Source: Pseudisothecium myosuroides (lineage: Eukaryota > Streptophyta > Bryopsida > Hypnales > Lembophyllaceae). Taken from it: a stretch of 64,000 bases of DNA. Numbering within the stretch: the first letter of the stretch is position 1; each line of letters opens with the position of its first letter. Below the pieces are notes generated by a model that ran no database searches, had not been told where the DNA came from, and saw only the letters and a list, made by a program, of their open reading frames with translations. The position numbers and the translations under genes are program-made. The stretch spans positions 10,540,001 to 10,604,000 of the forward strand of contig OX637297.1 of the NCBI GenBank assembly GCA_951799445.1. Direction: 5' to 3'. Positions 34,719 through 44,548 of this stretch are shown here, one piece after another.

Positions 34719-34863
34719 ATTCTGATAGATTGTTCTGAAATTAGAAAATTTGCAAAGAGACCTTTAGTCGAAAAGAACAGGAGTTGATAAACGAGTTAGC
34801 AGTGTGGATCCGTATCCCCAAATTGATGAAGTAGATCTTGAAAGAGTACCTACCTCGTACTTC

Positions 34864-35655
34864 ATGAGTAGACCTCAGAGAGGAATTCCAGCCGGATGAC
34901 GTTCCGGAAGATTAGAAGAGGCTGCTGCTAGAAGACCGGTAGTACACGGAATCCCTAGTTTTGGTAGAGGTTCCGAAGCTATTTCAGCATCAGAATCAGA
35001 AGAAGATTTGGTACATGTTGCTAGGCAAAATCTTAGTGAAACCCCAAGTCCCACCAATCCGGAACCAGTTACGAATCCGGATAATATAGAACCGGAACCG
35101 GATAGAGAACCCACGCCGGTAGATTCAGAAGAGGAGATATCCTCTGACGAAGTAGAACCGATGGTGACATCCACACGCCTAAAATATAGTAAATTTACGG
35201 GCGATGGTACTACGGATGTGGATGACTGGATGGGAGAGTTTGAGGCCACCGCCGTAGCCAACCAAGAGGATCCAGCCTCTAGACAGCGTGTCTTCCAAGG
35301 ATTACTGAAAGGGGAAGCGTTGAAGTGGTATCAGGATGTTCCGGAAATTATCCGGAATAACTGGGAGGACCTTACGGATGCGTTTCTTCGGACATTCCGG
35401 GAAGTCGGAGGGGAGGCTAGAGCTCTAGGAAGGTTGAGTAAAATATCAATGCGATCCTCTGAATCAATCAGGAAGTATGGCCAGAGGGTGAAAGCGTTGA
35501 TGAAGAAACTGACAACGGATGTGTCACCTAGCATACAAGTAGAGTGGTATGTGGCAGGATTTCCGGAAGAAATGGGATTCCAAATCCGGCAGGCTCGACC
35601 CGCCACGTTACGAGAAGCTATGGAGACAGCTCAGAATTACGAAAACTCCGCCTAG
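34864..35655 (+). CDS. gag: gag, matrix/capsid part
   Basis: Retrotransposon structural protein that forms the particle. The frame opens at ATG 34864 (MSRPQRGIPAG) but meets TGA at 34897; the next ATG in frame is 35008. The retrotrans_gag-like core is clear: WMGEFEATAVANQED, VFQGLLKGEALKWYQDVPEI and FLRTFREVGGEARALGRLSK. An acidic Pro-rich stretch with PEPVTNPDNIEPEPDREPTP precedes it. The frame ends at TAG 35653 and the next part continues in the same frame. The first stop could come from CGA and the last from CAG by a single C-to-T change. Confidence 0.85.
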
Positions 35656-36528
35656 TCACTAAGAAGATCCATCAAGAAGAGCGAAAGAAGAGAGAACCGG
35701 AGCAAGAAGCATCAGAAGAAGGAGAGAAGGAGACGGAAGTATTCCGATTCGGAATCTCCAAGTTCCGGAACCGGAACAGAAGCGTTGACCAGCAACACGG
35801 AGAGTTCCGGAGCTGAACAAGACACGTCAAGTAGACGGTCTTCACGAGGTCGGGATGAGAAGATGGACCGCGGTAAGAGAGTGATCAAAGTCAAGGTGGA
35901 AGAAGAGGACTCCAAGAAATTCATGAAGAACCTCCAGGAGACGTTGGACGCCATCAAAGTCAACATCGCGGAAAACCGGAAGCCAAGACGGATCGTACCA
36001 ACAACACGGACGAATGTCTGGTGTCCAAGGTGCGGACGACCCGGCCATTTCGCAAGCGAATGTCCTCAAGGACCCCAGAAGCAGATCCACTATGTGGATG
36101 AGGAGGGAGTTTACTACACCCTACCGGAGGAAGAATACGAGGAGGAAGTCAATCCGGTATTCCAAGTCCAAACGGGTTACGGAAGAGGAAGGGCACCTCA
36201 GCAACTGATCCGGACCAACGTGTTTCCACGACCCGGAGCAGGCACATCTAGTCCAGGTAACTTCCCACCTTCCAGGTTTCCTCCCGGAACTTGTTTCATT
36301 TGTGGAAGTCCTGAGCATTACGCCAACACTTGTCCTCACAAAGGGCTTGGTCAAGGAGCACCCCTTGTTCTACCTTGTCAGAATTGTGGAGAGTACGGGC
36401 ACGGACTTCGTGATTGCCCTAGCCCGCAGCAGGCTAGAACCATTTACAAACAAGTAGAAGTTCCACCTCGGGATCAAACCGGACTCAGTTACGGTTCTAA
36501 GACCGGAATCGAGAATCCGGATAAATGA
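35656..36528 (+). CDS. gag: gag, nucleocapsid part with three zinc knuckles
   Basis: Same frame as the preceding gag part, directly after TAG 35653. A Lys/Arg-rich start is followed by three CX2CX4HX4C knuckles that bind RNA: CPRCGRPGHFASEC (about 36020), CFICGSPEHYANTC (about 36292) and CQNCGEYGHGLRDC (about 36378). First internal ATG is 35785. The frame ends at TGA 36526 with pol continuing in frame. Three knuckles in one gag is more than the usual one or two. Confidence 0.85.
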   Translation, partial: SLRRSIKKSERRENRSKKHQKKERRRRKYSDSESPSSGTGTEALTSNTESSGAEQDTSSRRSSRGRDEKMDRGKRVIKVKVEEEDSKKFMKNLQETLDAIKVNIAENRKPRRIVPTTRTNVWCPRCGRPGHFASECPQGPQKQIHYVDEEGVYYTLPEEEYEEEVNPVFQVQTGYGRGRAPQQLIRTNVFPRPGAGTSSPGNFPPSRFPPGTCFICGSPEHYANTCPHKGLGQGAPLVLPCQNCGEYGHGLRDCPSPQQARTIYKQVEVPPRDQTGLSYGSKTGIENPDK

Positions 36529-39500
36529 CAACCAAGGGTGGAACTTCCGGAGAAACAAGTAGAAGTAGTTCATAGAGTAGAGACCCGGAGTTCCACCAAG
36601 AATCGGGATGAAAAGCGTAGGAAAAGAGAGAAGAAACGGAGAGAAAAATACGGATTAGGTACTCTGCATGAGGTACCGGATTCGAGTGATTCTGATCGCT
36701 CAGTAGTTCAGCCAGTACTACACCCAGTAGTAGAATTAGAAAAAGGGGTGGCTCGCCGCCCCCTTTCTATCGATATTAGTGATCAAATCAGGACGAGTCT
36801 AAGAGATTCCGTAGTAATCCCGGAAATTATTCCGAGAAAAGTCACATTTGATGAGGTTCCGGTTGTGATCAATCCGGAACTCAAGGTGGACGAGTATGAT
36901 ATCCTGCAAGATATCAAAGATCAGAAGGCCAATGTCACCATTGGGCAGCTTCTGCACGACAACGCCAATTACCAGAAGATGATCCGGGAGGCTTGGACCA
37001 AGAAACGGAGAAGAAGACTAAAGTTACCTTCGGTTGCTGTCAACTTTTCCCAAGTGGAGGATTACGGAGCACCTGAATTGGAAGTTGAAGTAGGAGGATG
37101 CATGATACCTGCAGTACCGGTCGATGGAGGATCCGGAGTCAACTTGATGTTGGAAGAAACAGCATTTGACCTTGGATATACGTCCTTCCAAGCCACCGAC
37201 CAAGTACTCCGGATGGCGGATCAGTCTCGTGTGCATCCGGTAGGAAGGCTATCACAAGTTCCTACCCGGATAGGTACGGTTACCTACCTCCTAAACTATG
37301 TGATTATTCGGGTCAGTCAGGGAAAACCCTTCCCCATGTTGCTTGGAAGACCATGGCTGTATGCAGCCAGAGTCTTAGCAGATTGGGGAGCCAAGGAATT
37401 CGTGATTGGGAAACCAGCAATCCGGATTCCCTGGAAACGCGTGGAGCATCTTGGAGAGACCAGCGAGTCAGATGGATACACCACGGATTGGTCGGATCCG
37501 GAAGATTCAGATTCAGTCCCCAGCTATTTTACGTCGGCTACGGAAACTGATTTTGAGTTTCCGGAATCGATGGTAGAAATCGGAGCAGAGGAGCCGATTG
37601 ATGAAGGGAACATTGTTCCACAAGAAGATCGATCCATGGGAGAAGTGGATGTGCCACTTTCCTTTGGATGGATCAGACAGCAGATCATGGACGGTAGCAT
37701 TCCGTCCATTGGTTTAAACGGACAGGATCCGGAAATCCCATGGAGTGACATTCAGGAGGGAGCAGAAGAGGCTACGCCGGAAAGAATCAAGACTGTCGTA
37801 AGTCCTTCGGATTATGACAAGATCGAAGTTGTTTCCGGAAAGTCCTTCTTTCTCAGCAACTCCATGACGGAATCGGAAAAGAAGGAGTACACCACCCTTC
37901 TCAAAGATTATATGGATGTGTTCGCCTGGGTAGCATCCGACTTAACGGGCATTCCGGCGGAACTAGGAGAGCACCGGATCGACCTCACGGAAGGGGCAGT
38001 TCCGATTCGACAGCGCCAATACCGGCTGAATCCCAAATACTCAATCATGGTGAAAGAGGAGATTGACGCCTTGTTGGAGGCCGGATTCATATATCCAGTC
38101 CACAACTCGGAATGGGTTTCCCCAATCGTGGTCGTACCAAAGAAGGCCGGACCGGAAGGGAAGGTCAAGATCCGGGTATGTCAGGATTTCCGGAAGTTGA
38201 ATACAGCTACCCGGAAAGACTACTTCCCTCTACCTTTTACTGATATTATCTTAGATCATGTTTCCGGAAACGAGTGCTATAGTTTCCTGGACGGATTCTC
38301 AGGGTATAATCAAGTCTTCATCCGGTTGATAGACCAACTAAAAACTACCTTTACGACAGAATGGGGAACTTTTGCTTTCACCCGGATGCCATTTGGGTTA
38401 TGCAATGCTCCGGGAACGTTTCAGCGACTCATGATGGATATTTTTCGGGACTTCCTTAGGTACTTCTTGGAAGTATTCATCGATGATTTTGCAGTATTCT
38501 CGTCCCGGAAGGATCATCTTGAGTACTTACGAAAGACATTTCAAAGATGTAGGGAGACGAACCTCAAACTACATCCGGGAAAATGCTTTTTCGGTATGCA
38601 ATCCGGAATTTTGCTCGGACACGTAGTAAGCTGGAAAGGCTTAGAGGTCGACATAGATAAAGTAAAAGCTATGATCGCCTTAGCCCCTCCAACCTGTGTA
38701 CGGGAGATCCGTGGTTTTCTTGGATGCGTGGGGTACTATCGACGTTTTATTGAAGGATACGCCCGGAAGGCAATCCCTTTGACGGAACTGTTGAAAAAGG
38801 ATACGGATTTTACTTGGAATCCGGAAAGGCAGCAAGCGTTCGAAAGCTTGAAGGCAGCTTTGGTAAAAGCTCCAATTTTGTCTTCACCGGATTGGTGCAA
38901 GGATTTTCATGTAACCTTGGACGCTTCCGGATGGTGCCTAGGGGCCATTCTTTGGCAATATGACGAAAACCAACGGGAGTGCCCATTGTACTATTCAAGC
39001 CGGCAAATGAGTTTGGCGGAACGGAAGTACACCACCACTGAAAGGGAAGCCTTGGCAGTGATTTATGCTTGCAAGAAATTCCGGCATTACTTGCTCGGAT
39101 ACCGGATCGTATTCCACACGGATCACGACTCTCTGAAGTACCTGGTCAACAAACCGGATCTTTCCGGACGAATCGCAAGATGGGTACTGTTGCTCCAGGA
39201 GTTCAATTACGAGGTATTAGTCAAATCCGGAAAGTCCAATGCGAATGCTGACTTCTTGTCAAGACAGAGAGGAACTAGTGCACTGGGAGATATTTCCGCC
39301 GATTTCCCGGATGAGTTTCCGGAAAAGGGGAAGGAAATGGTCTTCCATTTAGAAGAGGGAGACTCTTCAGACTTTCGAGATATCATTACGTATCTAACAG
39401 AACAACGATATCCGGAGGGGCTGAATCAAGAAGAGAAGAGCGTCTTCCAGAAAAAGGTGGCTCCTTACTCATTGATTAAGGGAACCTTGTTCAAAATGGG

Positions 39501-40671
39501 GGCAGATGACAAACTCCGAAGGTGCTTAGAGGCCAAGGAACGGAAGAAGGTGATGAGAGCCTTACATTCCGGACTATCTGGAGGTCATTTCGCCACCATG
39601 ACTACGGTAAACAGAATCCGGAACGCCGGATACTGGTGGCCGTATTTGATACGCGATGTCAAAGCATATGTTGGGAGTTGTGACCAATGTCAACGGACGG
39701 GAGCACCCTCCTTCCGGAACCATTGGCCACTAACTCCTATCATTCCGTTAGCTCCATTTGAGAAATGGGGGATTGACTTTATAGGTCCCATTTCTCCGGT
39801 GAGCGCCAGGAAGAAGAGATACATAATCCTAGCCACGGATTATGCCTCTAAATGGGTAGAAGCTCGTCCGACCCGGCATAATTCTGCCAAAACGGCCGCT
39901 TCTTTCCTATTTACGGAAATCATGATGCGATTTGGGCATCCGTTGGAGTTGGTCAGTGACAGGGGACTGCATTTCCTCAATGACGTCATCCAAGACATTA
40001 CGGACCGGTACCTGATCAAGCACCGGAAGACCACACCTTACAATCCTAGGGCGAACGGATTGACGGAACGGGCCAACGGCATTGTAGAAAAAGCTTTACA
40101 CAAAACGATTTCCGAAAACAAGACGGATTGGGACTTGAAGCTCCCATCAGCCGTCCATGCCTATAATACGTCAGACAAAAGCACAACCGGAAGGAGTCCC
40201 TTCTTTCTAGTGTTTGGACAGACGGCTGTTCATGGCATCGAGATGGAAGTCGAAACACACCGGATCATGGCATCCCGGACTGCAATCCGGAACTGCGATC
40301 CGGAAATTCGACTGATGGCTATCGAAGATCTGGAGGAAGCTCGTGAAGTAGCGCTGGAGCAAAATAAGGAGGTGCAAGCCAAGAGAAAGGAAGACCATGA
40401 CCGGAAACTCCCAAAGGAACACGGAGTCAAGGTGGGTGGCCTGGTTTTACTCTACGACAGTTGCTACCGGAATTTTTCGGGTAAGTTTCATACCAGATGG
40501 ATGGGGCCGTATAGGGTAGAATCTATCTACTCAAACGGATCCTTACAGTTGACGGATCTGCAAGGCGTATGGTTTGACACAAGGGTTAATAAAAACCGGG
40601 TCAAGAAGTACGAAGCAGATCCGGATTCAGAAGAAGAGGACGATGATGTTCGCGAGGACGCTCACATTTGA
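36529..40671 (+). CDS. pol: pol polyprotein: protease, RT, RNase H, integrase
   Basis: Open for 1377 codons from ATG 36538, with the frame continuous back to gag. In order: aspartic protease VDGGSGVNLM (Asp 196); reverse transcriptase with FLDGFSGYNQV (Asp 585) and FIDDF (Asp 649, 650); RNase H VTLDASGWCLGAIL (Asp 795), TTEREALAVIYACK and HTDHDSLKYL; integrase zinc finger (His at about 1010, CDQC), then GIDF (Asp 1080), SDRG (Asp 1141) and LTERANG (Glu 1177), which gives exactly D-35-E. A GPY-type motif (WMGPYRV) lies near residue 1322 and there is no chromodomain. The tail is acidic. The frame has no internal stop after 36528, so the enzymes look functional; expression would need passage through the stops at 34897, 35653 and 36526, or supply from another copy. 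Confidence 0.95.
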   Translation, partial: QPRVELPEKQVEVVHRVETRSSTKNRDEKRRKREKKRREKYGLGTLHEVPDSSDSDRSVVQPVLHPVVELEKGVARRPLSIDISDQIRTSLRDSVVIPEIIPRKVTFDEVPVVINPELKVDEYDILQDIKDQKANVTIGQLLHDNANYQKMIREAWTKKRRRRLKLPSVAVNFSQVEDYGAPELEVEVGGCMIPAVPVDGGSGVNLMLEETAFDLGYTSFQATDQVLRMADQSRVHPVGRLSQVPTRIGTVTYLLNYVIIRVSQGKPFPMLLGRPWLYAARVLADWGAKEFVIGKPAIRIPWKRVEHLGETSESDGYTTDWSDPEDSDSVPSYFTSATETDFEFPESMVEIGAEEPIDEGNIVPQEDRSMGEVDVPLSFGWIRQQIMDGSIPSIGLNGQDPEIPWSDIQEGAEEATPERIKTVVSPSDYDKIEVVSGKSFFLSNSMTESEKKEYTTLLKDYMDVFAWVASDLTGIPAELGEHRIDLTEGAVPIRQRQYRLNPKYSIMVKEEIDALLEAGFIYPVHNSEWVSPIVVVPKKAGPEGKVKIRVCQDFRKLNTATRKDYFPLPFTDIILDHVSGNECYSFLDGFSGYNQVFIRLIDQLKTTFTTEWGTFAFTRMPFGLCNAPGTFQRLMMDIFRDFLRYFLEVFIDDFAVFSSRKDHLEYLRKTFQRCRETNLKLHPGKCFFGMQSGILLGHVVSWKGLEVDIDKVKAMIALAPPTCVREIRGFLGCVGYYRRFIEGYARKAIPLTELLKKDTDFTWNPERQQAFESLKAALVKAPILSSPDWCKDFHVTLDASGWCLGAILWQYDENQRECPLYYSSRQMSLAERKYTTTEREALAVIYACKKFRHYLLGYRIVFHTDHDSLKYLVNKPDLSGRIARWVLLLQEFNYEVLVKSGKSNANADFLSRQRGTSALGDISADFPDEFPEKGKEMVFHLEEGDSSDFRDIITYLTEQRYPEGLNQEEKSVFQKKVAPYSLIKGTLFKMGADDKLRRCLEAKERKKVMRALHSGLSGGHFATMTTVNRIRNAGYWWPYLIRDVKAYVGSCDQCQRTGAPSFRNHWPLTPIIPLAPFEKWGIDFIGPISPVSARKKRYIILATDYASKWVEARPTRHNSAKTAASFLFTEIMMRFGHPLELVSDRGLHFLNDVIQDITDRYLIKHRKTTPYNPRANGLTERANGIVEKALHKTISENKTDWDLKLPSAVHAYNTSDKSTTGRSPFFLVFGQTAVHGIEMEVETHRIMASRTAIRNCDPEIRLMAIEDLEEAREVALEQNKEVQAKRKEDHDRKLPKEHGVKVGGLVLLYDSCYRNFSGKFHTRWMGPYRVESIYSNGSLQLTDLQGVWFDTRVNKNRVKKYEADPDSEEEDDDVREDAHI

Positions 40672-40682
40672 AAATGGGGTAA
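40670..40682 (+). other. Polypurine tract
   Basis: GAAAATGGGG followed by TAA abuts the 3' LTR start, the expected place for plus-strand priming. It lies directly after the pol stop codon. Confidence 0.7.
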
Positions 40683-43600
40683 TGTGGGAGTACGTATCAT
40701 CCGGAAAGTCCCAATTAGCAATTTAGTGGAGATAAAAGTAGCAGAACTTTTTCAATTTTTGCATTTAAATACCAAGTTAGGACTTAGATATTAGAAATAG
40801 AAATTAGTTTCTAGGTAGAAAGGATAAAACTCTAAATAGGTTACGCAGGCTGCCGGAAACCGTAGCCGGAAAGTTCCGGAAAGTTCCGGATCGTAGGGAC
40901 CTACCGCCTAGGTTCCGGCTAGGGAACTTACGGGAACGTTTTTGGCGGCGGGAACTTAGGGTTCCGACAGGTACTTAAACCCCACCGCCAGCCTCATTCA
41001 GTCTCTTTTACCCGTGTTCTTCCACGGTGCGTTAGAAGAGAGAAAGAGTGGTGAGTTAGGGCGTGTTAGGGAGAGAAAGGGAGAAAGGTGCCGATTGCAC
41101 CGGATTGTCCTAGCAGTCGGTGAGATGGCGGAAGCGAGTCGATCCCGGAGGTCGGTAGTGACAGCCCGGGGCGTACGTCCGGTTGTCCCATCGGATCCGG
41201 AGCGCCTGAAGGAGTTAGAAGAGGACCTAGAAATCATGGGGTGTTTAGGATTGGTAAAACGTCCATGGAACGTCCGGAGTGAAGAGATGATTGATGAGCT
41301 GGTTTCCGGAGTAGGTAATCAGTTCGATTTGACGATTAGGGGTCGATCTAGGGCCTGGACTCCGGAGTTGTGGGCGAAGGCATACTTTACGCCGAGCAGG
41401 GGTTCCGGAATGGCGTCCCGGACGGATACTTACGCCGTGGAGGTATTCCGGAGTCATGCGGATTCCAAGGAGGGAAACACCGCGAGTGATTGTAAGAGTC
41501 CACGGGATGGGCAGTTGTTAGCATTCCTCATCCCTATCTTGTATCCGGAAAAGCCCACCCGGATTACAATGACCGTGGCAAACACCATTTTCGGAGCGCT
41601 GGGAGATAGAGAGAATCCGGCTCCCAGGCCGGTCAGCTGGGGAGTGATCATTCACTCCGTAGTGGAAAAGTTAGCGGTCAATATCGCGAACAAGAAGTCA
41701 AGTCCGATTAGCCCCTATCTTTTCCATCTGTATCACTCCGAGGATGCACTGGCCGGACCGGAAATGACCATATACCGGAAGGGCGAGAATTTGTTGAGGT
41801 ATAGACTTCCCGCAGAAGATGAACCGGATGAGCTCGAGCCGGAAGAAGAGGAACCAGAACCGGAGCAGGCATCACCAAACGTTGGAGGGACGCGCCGGAA
41901 ATCGACTGATCGGGGTGCGCGGGGGAAGCAAGAAGCCGAGGAGGAAGAGAAGCCCCGAGAACCACTTCCGGAAACAGATCAGCTAGAGGCCACCATCAAA
42001 TGGCTGTTAGCTACCCGGGTACAGAATGAGCGAATGTCGGCGCTGATCCGGCAAATGTGCGAGAAATTGGGTGTGAAGGAAGAAACCCAAATCCTGGTGA
42101 CGTTGGCGGAAAGGCCAGATCCGGAAGCGGTGAAGCAGCTGGAGGACTGGATTCTGACCTTGGAGCAAGAACGGGACCGGTTTCGAGAACAAGCTGCGTG
42201 GTCGGAGAAGGAGAGGATGGCCGCTGAAACAAAAGAGGGAGAAGCCCTCGATCTGGTCCGGAATGTCAGAAGTCTGTTTGACACTCCGGCGGATATTCTT
42301 GCCAGAGCTACACTCTGGAATAATCACATGGTGAAGGATGGTCACGTGGCGGGATCGAAGGTGGTGAGCATCCTTGTGGATTTTGAAGTCCGGATTGAGG
42401 GAATGCTCAAGGAAGTCCGGCAACTGTTGGGAAACTTGGATCCGCTTGAGGGGTTAGACCAAGGCCTTTTTGACCTAGGTCAGGATCTCCAAGAAGGAGG
42501 GGCACAGAACCAGCCTTCTCCGGCAAAGAGCAAGACAATCGCCGGAACGTCGCAAGCCGGAACAGCATCGGCACAGAAGAGGAGGTCGCTGGTGAAGCAG
42601 TTTGCGGCCTCCACTCCAGTAAAAGATGTTGTCTTAGGCGTCCCAGTCGGAAGAACTGCGTCCGTAGCAAATCTGTTCCCCGACAGACCGGTGGGTTCTA
42701 CTTTCCGGGAACCAGCTTTACCCGGAACGGTGTTGAATCCAGCCCGGACGGATCCGGTGAGTTTCACCCACATGCTCCAGCCCTTTCTCCAGACACCGCC
42801 ACCGTCCCAGCTCATCGATCTTACTGTTCCGAAACCAAGGGGACGACGGCTACTGAGCGAGACGGACCCGGAATCGGAAGAGGGGGATACGACTCAATCG
42901 GAGGAGGAAGAGTTGCAGCCTCCCCGGACCAGGTCGAAGACGAAGAACACCCCACCCCAGAAGACAGGTGGATCGCCAGCTCAGGGTGGCACGTCTGTAA
43001 AGAAGGCTAAGAGAAATAAATGACTATCTAGGGTAGCAGTAGCAGTAATTGTAGTTAGGATTCTTACCAGGATGGTAGTTCCGGAACCGGATTTTCCGGA
43101 TGTAGGCCCAGTAGTTCCGGACTTTTAGGAGTTAAACGGTTTTGCAGTTTTCCCGGAACGGTCTTCAGGGCCGTTGCCTTTTTGCTTTTTAGTTGGCCGT
43201 TGGCCGGTTTTCTGGTGGCCGTTTTGGGCTGCCTTTTTGTGGGTTTTTAAGGGCAGGCCGGTTTGTTGGCCTGTCATTCTTTTTTCCTTGTTCATTTAAT
43301 CTAAAGCATTCAGGAAAGCACTCGTTGGATTATTCTCTTGCGTATCGCGTCTATGGTCACTTGTGTGGATGTGTAAGTGAGAGTGTGCAAGGGGGAGGAG
43401 TCCGGATTCGTGGACTGCCGGATTAGGCTAAGTGTGTCTTGCAGATGAGTTTTTAGACTTGCGCAGTGAGAAAGTGGCGCCTTTAAAACGCTGGTACGGT
43501 AATCCGGTGGAGACCAAGGAGTGGTCCGGAAGCTAGTCCGGAATTCGCAGGGGCGGTTCCGTGCGGAGATAGGCAACCGCCAGAGGAATATTTCCACCCG

Positions 43601-44156
43601 TCCGGAAGGCTAGTCAACCTCATGAGCGGTCGAGAGCTAGGAAGTCATTCCCTTAGTTCCGGAAGTCCGGTATCCGTCGTTGTAGTAAGGAGGACCTAAC
43701 GCTACCCTGTGTGACCAGCTTTCCGGATAGGCCATCCGGAATGTTGTGAGGGGGCCACCCTGTTTACTCAACTAGATCTATTCTTGGGTTGTGTTTTGTT
43801 TTATGTTATTAGAGTTTATGTCAGATACGGAGTGGTGCAGTTCCCTACCCCTCGGAAAGAGCAAGTGAGGAACCCTCTGAGGGTAAAACAGAGGTATCGA
43901 AAACCAACTTGTTAGAAAGACGGAACCGGAATATTGGATAGGGTCGGATCCGGAAGAGAATCCGGAAAGGAAGTAGTTCCGGAAAAGTGTTTGTGTGTTG
44001 AAAGGACCCCTCTCAAGGTGGTCAAAGTCCGGAAACTTAGGGGTCTTGAGAAACTAATTTTGAAGCAACGTCTGGAATCTCCTGGGACGATAACTTGTGT
44101 CATCTTAGCACGTTTTTGTGGTTAAAGATACTTACACCTAGATTACGCGCACGACA
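40683..44156 (+). repeat. 3' LTR of element A
   Basis: 3474 bp, the same length as the 5' LTR, with one substitution that I found (43899). It carries the second intact LTR ORF. Confidence 0.97.
41125..43023 (+). CDS. LTR-borne ORF, copy A2 (632 aa, intact)
   Basis: Identical in translation to the ORF at 31666-33564. Its transcript would start in the 3' LTR and run into flanking host DNA (satellite and the exon at 44549). Having the gene in both LTRs means that LTR-LTR recombination, which removes gag-pol, leaves one working copy. Confidence 0.9.
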   Translation: MAEASRSRRSVVTARGVRPVVPSDPERLKELEEDLEIMGCLGLVKRPWNVRSEEMIDELVSGVGNQFDLTIRGRSRAWTPELWAKAYFTPSRGSGMASRTDTYAVEVFRSHADSKEGNTASDCKSPRDGQLLAFLIPILYPEKPTRITMTVANTIFGALGDRENPAPRPVSWGVIIHSVVEKLAVNIANKKSSPISPYLFHLYHSEDALAGPEMTIYRKGENLLRYRLPAEDEPDELEPEEEEPEPEQASPNVGGTRRKSTDRGARGKQEAEEEEKPREPLPETDQLEATIKWLLATRVQNERMSALIRQMCEKLGVKEETQILVTLAERPDPEAVKQLEDWILTLEQERDRFREQAAWSEKERMAAETKEGEALDLVRNVRSLFDTPADILARATLWNNHMVKDGHVAGSKVVSILVDFEVRIEGMLKEVRQLLGNLDPLEGLDQGLFDLGQDLQEGGAQNQPSPAKSKTIAGTSQAGTASAQKRRSLVKQFAASTPVKDVVLGVPVGRTASVANLFPDRPVGSTFREPALPGTVLNPARTDPVSFTHMLQPFLQTPPPSQLIDLTVPKPRGRRLLSETDPESEEGDTTQSEEEELQPPRTRSKTKNTPPQKTGGSPAQGGTSVKKAKRNK

Positions 44157-44420
44157 GCCATTCACTGTAACAGAGGATTGTGATATATCACGGTTCCTCG
44201 TATAATTGTGCTACTAACATTCTCACAGAGTACCTTTCACTCCAACAAAGGACCGTGATATATCACGGTCCCTCGTGAAAGTGTCCTGCCAATTCTCTCT
44301 CAAAGTACCTTCCAGTGTAACATAGGACCGTGATAAATCACGGTCCCTCATGTAATTGTCCTACCAATTCTCTCACAAAATACCTTTCACTATATTAGAG
44401 GACCATGATATCTCACGGTT
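44157..44420. repeat. 72/75-bp satellite, right part (4 units)
   Basis: Continuation of the array at 30262-31223 after the retrotransposon; palindromes start near 44176, 44251, 44326 and 44401. Removing the element and one GCCAT restores exactly 75 bases between the units at 31163 and 44176. The array ends about 130 bases before the exon acceptor at 44548. Confidence 0.95.
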
Positions 44421-44548
44421 TGTCACAGTTGCAGTCACTTTGTCCTGCGAATCGCAGTCAGTAACTGTTATCACATCTTCTCATGAATAAGTTTCAAAAA
44501 TGGTATTGCCTTCCAGTAGTGCTAACCGATTCCTCCGACATGCTGCAG

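Larger units (their letters stand above)
31224..44156 (+). mobile_element. Complete Ty3/gypsy LTR retrotransposon (element A), 12,933 bp
   Basis: Two 3474-bp direct LTRs (31224-34697, 40683-44156) starting TGTGGGAG and ending GCGCACGACA flank a 5985-bp internal region with primer binding site, gag, nucleocapsid, protease, reverse transcriptase, RNase H, integrase and a polypurine tract. The order PR-RT-RH-IN places it in Ty3/gypsy; no chromodomain is seen after the integrase. A 5-bp target-site duplication GCCAT (31219-31223, 44157-44161) sits in the satellite. The LTRs differ at only one base that I found (A at 34440, G at 43899), so the insertion is very young. Each LTR contains a 632-codon ORF, which is highly unusual. 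gag-pol stays in one frame but has stops at 34897, 35653 and 36526. Confidence 0.97.

Noticed and set aside
31224..44156. Endogenous virus with envelope gene
   Set aside because: No ORF lies between integrase and the 3' LTR, and the LTR-borne protein has no signal peptide or membrane segment.
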